Positions 58,185 to 64,000 of a stretch of DNA of 64,000 nt are shown in pieces. Origin of the DNA: Streptomyces alboflavus. Lineage in GTDB: Bacteria; Actinomycetota; Actinomycetes; Streptomycetales; Streptomycetaceae. The DNA lies in the NCBI RefSeq assembly GCF_000716675.1, contig NZ_JNXT01000034.1, positions 1 through 64,000 on the forward strand. The letters run 5' to 3'. The notes under the pieces are model-generated. The model was not told where the DNA came from. It was given only the letters and a program-made list of their open reading frames with translations, and made no database searches. The position numbers and the translations under genes were made by a program. How positions within the stretch are numbered: position 1 is the stretch's first letter; each line of letters opens with the position of its first letter.

Positions 58185-59783
58185 TCAGGCGAGGGCCACC
58201 AGGTCCGCGTAGTCCGCGCCCCACAGGTCCTCGACGCCGTCGGGGAGCAGAATGATCCGCTCCGGCTGCAGCGCCTCGACGGCGCCCTCGTCGTGCGTGA
58301 CGAGGACGACGGCGCCCTTGTAGGTGCGCAGGGCGCCCAGGATCTCCTCGCGGCTCGCCGGGTCGAGGTTGTTCGTCGGCTCGTCGAGGAGCAGGACGTT
58401 GGCAGAGGAGACGACCAGGGTCGCGAGCGCGAGCCGGGTCTTCTCGCCGCCGGAGAGCACACCCGCGGGCTTGTCGACGTCGTCTCCGGAGAAGAGGAAC
58501 GAGCCGAGCGTCTTGCGGACCTCGACGAGGTCCAGGTCGGGCGCGGCCGAGCGCATGTTCTCCAGGACCGTGCGCTCCGGGTCGAGGGTCTCGTGCTCCT
58601 GGGCGTAGTAGCCGAGCTTGAGGCCGTGGCCCTCGATGACCTGACCGGTGTCGGGCTTCTCGGCGCCGCCGAGGAGCCGCAGCAGGGTGGTCTTGCCCGC
58701 GCCGTTGAGGCCGAGGATGACGACGCGCGAGCCCTTGTCGATGGCCAGGTCGACGTCGGTGAAGATCTCCAGGGAGCCGTACGACTTCGAGAGCCCCTCG
58801 GCCATCAGCGGCGTCTTGCCGCACGGCGAGGGCTCGGGGAAGCGCAGCTTGGCGACCTTGTCGCTCTGGCGCACCTCGTCCAGGCCCGCGAGGAGCTTGT
58901 CGGCGCGGCGGGCCATGTTCTGGGCGGCGACGGTCTTGGTGGCCTTGGCGCGCATCTTGTCGGCCTGCGAGTGCAGGGCCGCGGCCTTCTTCTCGGCGTT
59001 CTGGCGCTCGCGCTTGCGGCGCTTCTCGTCGGACTCGCGCTGCTGCTGGTAGAGCTTCCAGCCCATGTTGTAGACGTCGATCGCGGAGCGGTTGGCGTCC
59101 AGGTAGAAGACCTTGTTGACGACCGTCTCGACCAGGTCGACGTCGTGGGAGATCACGATGAAGCCGCCGCGGTACGTCTTCAGGTAGTCGCGCAGCCAGA
59201 CGATCGAGTCGGCGTCGAGGTGGTTGGTCGGCTCGTCCAGGAGGAGCGTGTCGGCGTCCGAGAAGAGGATGCGGGCCAGCTCGATGCGGCGGCGCTGACC
59301 GCCGGAGAGCGTGTGCAGGGGCTGGCCGAGCACGCGGTCCGGGAGGTTCAGGGCGGCGGCGATGGTGGCGGCCTCGGCCTCGGCGGCGTACCCGCCCTTG
59401 GTGAGGAACTCCGTCTCCTGGCGCTCGTACTGCTTGAGTGCCTTCTCGCGCGTGGAGCCCTGGCCGCTCGCGATCCGGTGTTCGTTCTCGCGCATCTTGC
59501 GGATGAGGACGTCGAGGCCGCGCGCCGAAAGGACGCGGTCGCGGGCGAGGACGTCGAGGTCGCCCGTGCGCGGGTCCTGCGGGAGGTAGCCGACCTCTCC
59601 GGAGCGGCTGATCGTGCCGCCCGCGGGGGTGCCCTCACCGGCCAGGCACTTGGTGAGCGTCGTCTTGCCCGCGCCGTTGCGGCCGACGAGGCCGATGCGG
59701 TCGCCCTTGGCGATGCGGAACGAGGCGTTCTCGATGAGGATGCGGGCGCCGGCACGCAGCTCGATACCGGAGGCGGTGATCAC
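58185..59783 (-). CDS. ABC-F family ribosome-associated ATPase
   Basis: A 532-residue protein with two ATPase domains and no membrane segment. First: Walker A GLVGRNGAGKTT, signature LSGGQRRRIELARI, Walker B TLLLDEPTNHLD. Second: GLNGAGKTTLLR, LSGGEKTRLALATL and VLLLDEPTNNLD. The inter-domain linker is helical and basic (RESDEKRRKRERQNAEKKAA), as in ABC-F proteins that bind the ribosomal E site. Members act as translation factors or antibiotic-resistance proteins. GTG 59781-59783 has CAGGAG seven bases upstream. Confidence 0.94.
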   Translation of the reverse strand: MITASGIELRAGARILIENASFRIAKGDRIGLVGRNGAGKTTLTKCLAGEGTPAGGTISRSGEVGYLPQDPRTGDLDVLARDRVLSARGLDVLIRKMRENEHRIASGQGSTREKALKQYERQETEFLTKGGYAAEAEAATIAAALNLPDRVLGQPLHTLSGGQRRRIELARILFSDADTLLLDEPTNHLDADSIVWLRDYLKTYRGGFIVISHDVDLVETVVNKVFYLDANRSAIDVYNMGWKLYQQQRESDEKRRKRERQNAEKKAAALHSQADKMRAKATKTVAAQNMARRADKLLAGLDEVRQSDKVAKLRFPEPSPCGKTPLMAEGLSKSYGSLEIFTDVDLAIDKGSRVVILGLNGAGKTTLLRLLGGAEKPDTGQVIEGHGLKLGYYAQEHETLDPERTVLENMRSAAPDLDLVEVRKTLGSFLFSGDDVDKPAGVLSGGEKTRLALATLVVSSANVLLLDEPTNNLDPASREEILGALRTYKGAVVLVTHDEGAVEALQPERIILLPDGVEDLWGADYADLVALA

Positions 59784-59874
59784 GGTCAGACTCCTGGACA
59801 GGGGATATGGACGGCGGGAGGGAGGCAAGGACGATGCACGATGCGTTGTCGCGCGGAGCGCGCCGCTCAGCCGT

Positions 59875-59898
59875 CTAATGCAGCAGGAGGATGGCCAT
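59875..59898 (-). CDS. Seven-codon leader ORF upstream of the ABC-F gene
   Basis: On the minus strand ATG GCC ATC CTC CTG CTG CAT TAG encodes MAILLLH, 91 bases before the ABC-F start. TAGAAT (59905-59910) is six bases upstream of its ATG, so the transcript may start at or next to this codon. The stop is followed by a GCGCG-CTC-CGCGC hairpin. This layout suits ribosome-mediated attenuation. No coding evidence beyond position and codons. Confidence 0.4.
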   Translation of the reverse strand: MAILLLH

Positions 59899-60122
59899 GG
59901 GCCAATTCTAACGGGGTGCCGCAACCGCTTTTTCCGGCGCGGCCCTCGGCAGCGCTCCCGGGGCGCCGCCGGGCCGTGGGGTAGCCCGTTCGGACCTCCG
60001 TCCGGCGCCGGGTGGTGCGGGGCGTACCAGGATGAGGTGGCCGGGGTCCGGCGCGGGCGGCGGAGCGTCGTCCCGGAGGTGAGGCAGCGCGGCTCGTACG
60101 CGAGGCAGAGGGTGGTGCGCCC

Positions 60123-61010
60123 ATGCAGTTCGACGACGACGCGAATCTCGACTCCTCCGAGGTGCAGGATGTGCGCGGCAGCCGCGTCCCCGGCGGCAAG
60201 GCGACCATCGGCGGCGGTGTCGCCGGTCTGATCGCGCTGCTCCTCGGTCTCTTCTTCGGGGTGGGTCCCGACCAGCTCGGTCTGACGGACGGCGGCGAGG
60301 AGCCCGCCGCCTCGTCCTCGTCGCTCGCGGAGGTCAAGCGGAGCTGCCACACCGGAAAGGACGCGAACGCCCGCGAGGACTGCCGGATCCTGGCGGTGGT
60401 CAACAGCGTCCAGGACTACTGGCGCCAGGAGTTCCCGCGCCGCCAGGGCCAGTACGCGTCCGCGCAGACCGTCTTCTTCACCGGCCGCGTCGGCACGGCG
60501 TGCGGCGCGGCGTCGTCGGCGGTCGGGCCCTTCTACTGCCCCGGCGACCGCAGGGTCTACCTGGACCTGGGGTTCTTCGAGGAGCTGCGGACGAAGTTCG
60601 GCTCCACCGGCGGCCCGTTCGCGCAGGCGTACGTCGTGGCGCACGAGTACGGCCACCACGTGCAGAACCTGATGGGCACGCTGAGCCGGGCGCAGGACGG
60701 CCGGACCGGCGAGGGCAGCAACGCCGTACGCGTCGAGCTGCAGGCCGACTGCTACGCGGGGGTGTGGGCGCACCACGCCACGCGGACGCCCGACGAGGAG
60801 GGCAGGCCCGTGATCAAGCAGCTCACGGATGACGACATCCGCGACGGCCTGGACGCGGCGGCGGCGGTCGGCGACGACCGGATCCAGGAGCGCTTCCAGG
60901 GCCGGGTGACCCCCGAGTCCTGGACGCACGGCTCGGCGAAGCAGCGGCAGGACTGGTTCTACCAGGGCTTCCGTACCGGTGACATGGCGCAGTGCAACAC
61001 CTTCCGCTGA
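60123..61010 (+). CDS. Neutral zinc metallopeptidase (YpfJ family)
   Basis: A 295-residue protein. One membrane helix (GGGVAGLIALLLGLFFGVGP, residues 31-50) anchors an extracytoplasmic domain. The zinc site is VVAHEYGHHVQNLMG, with the third ligand in RVELQADCYAGVWAHHA. Conserved cysteines (SCHTGKDANAREDC and GTACGAASSAVGPFYCPGD) probably form disulphides. The role is unknown; related proteins are called putative neutral peptidases. Start ATG 60123. Confidence 0.92.
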   Translation: MQFDDDANLDSSEVQDVRGSRVPGGKATIGGGVAGLIALLLGLFFGVGPDQLGLTDGGEEPAASSSSLAEVKRSCHTGKDANAREDCRILAVVNSVQDYWRQEFPRRQGQYASAQTVFFTGRVGTACGAASSAVGPFYCPGDRRVYLDLGFFEELRTKFGSTGGPFAQAYVVAHEYGHHVQNLMGTLSRAQDGRTGEGSNAVRVELQADCYAGVWAHHATRTPDEEGRPVIKQLTDDDIRDGLDAAAAVGDDRIQERFQGRVTPESWTHGSAKQRQDWFYQGFRTGDMAQCNTFR

Positions 61011-61105
61011 GCCTCGCGGATCGGCCCGGCGGGCGCTCCCGGGCCGTTGTCAGACCCCGGTGCCAGACTGTGGAACAGGTCACGTCGAACGAAGGAGTGA
61101 TCGCC

Positions 61106-61519
61106 ATGGCAGGCGCTGTCAGGGGACGTCCGAGCATCTTCCCGACGTTGTTGTACGCGGACGCCAAGGCCGCTATCAAGCAGCTCACGGAGGCCTTCGG
61201 CTTCACGGAGACGAGTGTGTACGAGAGCGAGGACGGCACGGTCCTGCACGCCGAACTCGCGTACGGCAACGGCGCGGTGATGCTGGGTTCCAAGGGCCGC
61301 GGCGGCCTCTTCGCCGAGACGATGAAGGACGCGGGCCCGACCGCGACGTACATCGTGGTGGACGACGTCGACGCCCACCACGAGCGGGCCGTGGAGCACG
61401 GCGCGGACATCCTGATGCCCCCGACGGACCAGGACTACGGCTCGCGGGACTACATGGCACGGGACGCGGAGGGCAACATCTGGAGCTTCGGTACGTACGC
61501 CCCGGAGATACCCGCCTGA
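61106..61519 (+). CDS. VOC-superfamily (glyoxalase-like) protein
   Basis: A 137-residue single-chain VOC protein. It begins SIFPTLLYADAKAAIKQLTE, then FGFTETSVYESEDGTVLHAE and the second half TATYIVVDDVDAHHERAVEH, with SRDYMARDAEGNIWSFGTY at the end. Putative metal ligands are His and Glu in VLHAEL and DAEGN. The substrate is unknown; it resembles PhnB-like or extradiol-type VOC proteins. ATG 61106 follows GAAGGAG. Confidence 0.88.
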   Translation: MAGAVRGRPSIFPTLLYADAKAAIKQLTEAFGFTETSVYESEDGTVLHAELAYGNGAVMLGSKGRGGLFAETMKDAGPTATYIVVDDVDAHHERAVEHGADILMPPTDQDYGSRDYMARDAEGNIWSFGTYAPEIPA

Positions 61520-61542
61520 CCCGCCCCGGGCCCCGGGGCGGG
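61520..61542. terminator. Hairpin between convergent genes
   Basis: CCCGCCCCGG (61520-61529) and CCGGGGCGGG (61533-61542) form a perfect 10-bp stem with a three-base loop. It ends the VOC gene and the convergent gene. Confidence 0.6.
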
Positions 61543-61550
61543 CGCGGCTC

Positions 61551-63182
61551 TCACATGCCGCCGGTGTGCACCTGGAACGCCGCCCGGCGCACGGCCTTCG
61601 CGAGCGCCGGGTCCGGGTGGGCCGCGGCGAGCGCGACGAGGACCTGCACGGTGCGCGGATGGCCGACGGTGCGCACCTCGTCGATGAGCGCGGGCACGGT
61701 GGGCTGCGGCGCCGACTCCAGGTGACGCACGAGCAGTTCGGCCTCGCCGTGGTCGGCGACGGCCGCCGCGGTGTCGACCCACAGCCAGGTGGACTCCGCC
61801 CGGGTCAGGACGAGATGGACGTCCTCGGGGTCGGTGCCCTCGTGCTCGGCGAGCCACAGCAGGGCGTAGGGCCGCAGCGAGGTCTCGTCGACGACGGCGC
61901 GGACGTCCGGCTCGGCCGGGGCGCCGACGACCCGCAGGGCCTCGAAGGCGAGGCCGCGCAGCAGGGCGTCCTCGCCCCGGGCGGCGTCGAGGAGTTCGGT
62001 GACGGCGGTGCCCACGTCCCGGGCGGCGAGCCAGGCGCGGTACTCGGCGCGGGCCGCGTTGGGCCGCAGCCGGGCGCACCCCCGGAGCATGTCCTCGGCG
62101 GACTGCTCGATGTGCCCCGCCGGGCTCTGCGCGGCCACGCAGATCTGCTCCAGCTTGACCCACACCGCCCAGCTGCCCAGCGGGGTGAGGGTGGCCTGGC
62201 TGTCGGCGCAGGTGAGGGCGCCGACGGCGGACAGGGCCTGCAACGCCCAGTCGAGCAGGGCGGGAAGCGGGGGCTGGGTCGCGCAGTCGTCGGGCTCCGT
62301 GGGGCCGGCCGGGGCGGTGGCGGCCTGGGGCGGGGCGGCGTCGGCGCGGGCGGGGACAGCGGTGACCGGGGCCGCGGAGGCCGGGGCGGCGGAGGCCGGG
62401 GGCGGCACCGCCTCCCGGTGCGGTGCGGGCCGGGACGGGGGCTCGGGCTCCGCCTGCGGGCCGTACGGGATCTCGCAGCGCTCGGTGCGCAGTTCCCGGA
62501 CGCGCTGGTCCAGGAGGTCCAGGAGTTGCGGCACGGGCACGGGGCCCGCCGACAGCTGGAGGAAGGAGAGGAGCTGGGGGACGGCCTCGACGGCCTCCGC
62601 GACGGTGGCGGGCGGAAGTTCGGCGGGGGCGGGGTGGACGAGCGACCAGGCGTCGAACAGGGCGACCCAGCCGCGCAGGACCGCGGCGTCGTCCCGGTCC
62701 CAGGCGCGCAGCCGCCAGCCGGGGCGTGCGGTGCCGCCGTGCACCTCGACGAGTCCGGCCAGGCGGGCGGTGTCCCAGTCGGCACGGACCTGGTGGACCG
62801 TCATGTCGAGTGCGGCGGCCGCGCGTTCGGCGGTCGCGTCGGAGAGGGCGCCGCCGGTCGAGGCGTTGGGCCCGGTGTCAGCCCTGCCCTTGCCCGCCGC
62901 GCGCAGGGGGCCGGTGTCGGGGCGCAGGGCCTGGTCGGCCCAGCGGGCGACGCGTACGGCGCTCGCCAGGCCCGCGCGGGCCATGCGGGCCAGCTCGGCG
63001 GGCGCGGGGGTGCCCTCCGGCGGCGGGGGCGCGGGACGGCGCGAGCGGCGCTGGGTCACCGCGCCGGGGGCGCCGAGGGGGCCGCGCGCTCGGCCGCGCT
63101 CCGCCTCCGCTCGCCTTTCGGCCCTCGGGGACGGTGTGCGGACGAGGTGGAGCCGGGAGTCGCGCGGGATACGGGACGTCAC
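61551..63182 (-). CDS. Large hypothetical protein, Ala-rich helical repeats
   Basis: A 543-residue protein. After a basic, Pro-rich N-terminus (about 70 residues) there is a helical region with LARMARAGLASAVRVARWAD and a DNA-binding-like segment RAAAALDMTVHQVRADWD (residues 120-140). A Pro/Ala-rich linker lies at about 255-300. A C-terminal HEAT-like part of 180 residues follows, with ELLDAARGEDALLRGLAFEA and VQVLVALAAAHPDPALAKAV. GTG 63180-63182 is preferred over a TTG 12 codons earlier because AGGAAG lies nine bases upstream. Function unknown. Confidence 0.7.
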   Translation of the reverse strand: MTSRIPRDSRLHLVRTPSPRAERRAEAERGRARGPLGAPGAVTQRRSRRPAPPPPEGTPAPAELARMARAGLASAVRVARWADQALRPDTGPLRAAGKGRADTGPNASTGGALSDATAERAAAALDMTVHQVRADWDTARLAGLVEVHGGTARPGWRLRAWDRDDAAVLRGWVALFDAWSLVHPAPAELPPATVAEAVEAVPQLLSFLQLSAGPVPVPQLLDLLDQRVRELRTERCEIPYGPQAEPEPPSRPAPHREAVPPPASAAPASAAPVTAVPARADAAPPQAATAPAGPTEPDDCATQPPLPALLDWALQALSAVGALTCADSQATLTPLGSWAVWVKLEQICVAAQSPAGHIEQSAEDMLRGCARLRPNAARAEYRAWLAARDVGTAVTELLDAARGEDALLRGLAFEALRVVGAPAEPDVRAVVDETSLRPYALLWLAEHEGTDPEDVHLVLTRAESTWLWVDTAAAVADHGEAELLVRHLESAPQPTVPALIDEVRTVGHPRTVQVLVALAAAHPDPALAKAVRRAAFQVHTGGM

Positions 63183-63303
63183 GGGAGCAGTCTTCCTGTT
63201 GACGGTCCGAAAACCCAAACGGAATCCCGTCGGGGGCCTGGAAAGCGGACCCCAGAGCGGTCGCGGAGCGTCAGGCCCAGAGGTGGGAAGGGGGTCGCAT
63301 CGG

Positions 63304-64000
63304 CTACATCAAGGGGGTGAGGAAGCGGCGCAGCGCCTCTTCGTACCGTGCGGAGTCGGCGTTCCACATGGCGCCGTGGGGCGCATCCGGAACGGCGTGC
63401 AGGGTGACGAGGTCAGGGCGTTTTCCGGCCAGTGCCCGGGAGAGCTCCCAGGGTGCGACGGTGTCGCCGGGGCCGTGCAGGACGAGGGTCGGAACCCGCA
63501 GGGCGGCGGGGTCGGCGGCGTCGGGGAGGCGGTCGCCGCGCAGACCGGTGCGGCCCTGGGCGGCGCGCACGGCCAGCGGGAGCAGCGCGCCGGGGGTGCG
63601 GCGGGCGGTGGCCAGGGCGCGCAGCGTGGTCTCCCAGTCGAGCACCGGCGAGTCCAGGACCAGGCCCTTGACGCGGTCGCGCAGGGCGGAGCGGGCGGCG
63701 GCGTGCAGGGCCATCGAGGCGCCGGTGGACCAGCCGTACAGGACGACGTCGCGGGCTCCGTAGCGCACGGCGTAGCGGATGGCGGCGTCCAGGTCGCGCC
63801 ATTCGGTCTCGCCGAGGTGGCCGAGACCGTCCGGTGGCCGGGGCGCGCCCAGGTCACCGCGGTAGGCGAGGTCGAGCACCGGCAGCTGCTGGCGGCGCAG
63901 GAAGTCCATGACGACCATCGGGTGCTCGCGGGTGGTGCCGAGGCCGTGCACGGTGATCACCCAGGTGTCGCGGGCGCCGGGCACGAACCAGGCGGGCAGC
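63304..64000 (-). CDS. Alpha/beta hydrolase, 5' end beyond the window
   Basis: At least 232 residues of an alpha/beta hydrolase. The oxyanion motif is VITVHGLGTTREHP, the nucleophile Ser is in LYGWSTGASMAL, the acid is probably Asp in LVLHGPGDTVAP and the His is in VPDAPHGAMWN. The frame is open up to base 64000, so the start codon and any N-terminal membrane or signal part lie outside. It is probably a lipase/esterase or acyl hydrolase of the small cytosolic type. Confidence 0.88.
   Translation of the reverse strand, partial: LPAWFVPGARDTWVITVHGLGTTREHPMVVMDFLRRQQLPVLDLAYRGDLGAPRPPDGLGHLGETEWRDLDAAIRYAVRYGARDVVLYGWSTGASMALHAAARSALRDRVKGLVLDSPVLDWETTLRALATARRTPGALLPLAVRAAQGRTGLRGDRLPDAADPAALRVPTLVLHGPGDTVAPWELSRALAGKRPDLVTLHAVPDAPHGAMWNADSARYEEALRRFLTPLM

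Noticed and set aside
1..64000. tRNA genes, CRISPR arrays, prophage or insertion sequences
   Set aside because: No cloverleaf, repeat-spacer pattern, integrase or transposase was seen. The tandem repeats at 52502 and 56471 have no spacers of CRISPR kind.

Overview
The window is a piece of a high-GC actinobacterial chromosome, almost certainly Streptomyces. The signs are two chaplin genes, a Spo0M-type sporulation gene, an SGM_5486-type mini-protein beside a CynX/NimT transporter, a streptophobe-type membrane protein, frequent GTG/TTG starts, third-position GC saturation and several probably leaderless genes. It starts just upstream of a 16S rRNA operon that reads leftwards out of the window, and ends inside an alpha/beta hydrolase gene. 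Gene order (chaplins, serB, fabG/inhA-type fabI, tldD/tldE, tyrS) looks like the conserved core arm seen in S. coelicolor; that is recalled knowledge, not a search result. I see no phage, insertion sequence, CRISPR array, tRNA gene or biosynthetic gene cluster.

Layout. 1-393: leader and promoter of the leftward rRNA operon. 390-3348: alkyladenine glycosylase, Spo0M, PEBP and HNH genes. 3457-5900: leftward ABC ATPase-NfeD-SPFH unit. 6031-9670: an unknown gene, two tandem short chaplins and a NarL-type two-component pair. 9671-13726: a lytic transglycosylase-like gene behind a long structured leader with a terminator-like hairpin, then a large FHA-ABC fusion transporter. 14095-23307: streptophobe protein, serB, SixA-like phosphatase, mini-protein plus MFS exporter with a divergent FadR-type regulator, and the fabG-fabI fatty-acid pair. 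23540-29211: tldD/tldE, tyrS and small membrane or zinc-binding proteins. 29237-41954: moaA, a DUF485/ActP-type symporter pair, two paralogous secreted subtilases, a CoA-transferase with an apparently permuted domain order, a CopD-type protein, a lysoplasmalogenase/sterol-desaturase-type pair and a VIT-family transporter.

42009-47021 is the most coherent accessory module: an acetoacetate-decarboxylase-family protein, an SDR and two related amidohydrolases are packed with 1-10 nt gaps or 4-nt overlaps, and are divergent from a TetR regulator behind a perfect 15-bp palindrome. 47107-52133 holds a DEDDh exonuclease, a LIM-like zinc protein, SURF1, a GH15 hydrolase and another SDR. 52134-56355 is an envelope-stress cluster (AmaP-like, DUF6286-like, two Asp23/Gls24-type proteins and a DUF2273-like peptide). 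It is separated from the convergent SDR gene by opposing copies of a palindromic hairpin repeat. 56561-64000 carries an enoyl-CoA hydratase, a small HTH protein, an ABC-F protein with a seven-codon leader ORF, a zinc metallopeptidase, a VOC protein, an unknown 543-residue protein and the truncated hydrolase.

The most promising unexplained signals are the structured leader before the transglycosylase gene (10019-10204), the ADC/SDR/amidohydrolase module with its operator, the dispersed hairpin repeats at 52154-52760, and the mini-ORF leader of the ABC-F gene. All functions are read from motifs by eye; no similarity search was possible.
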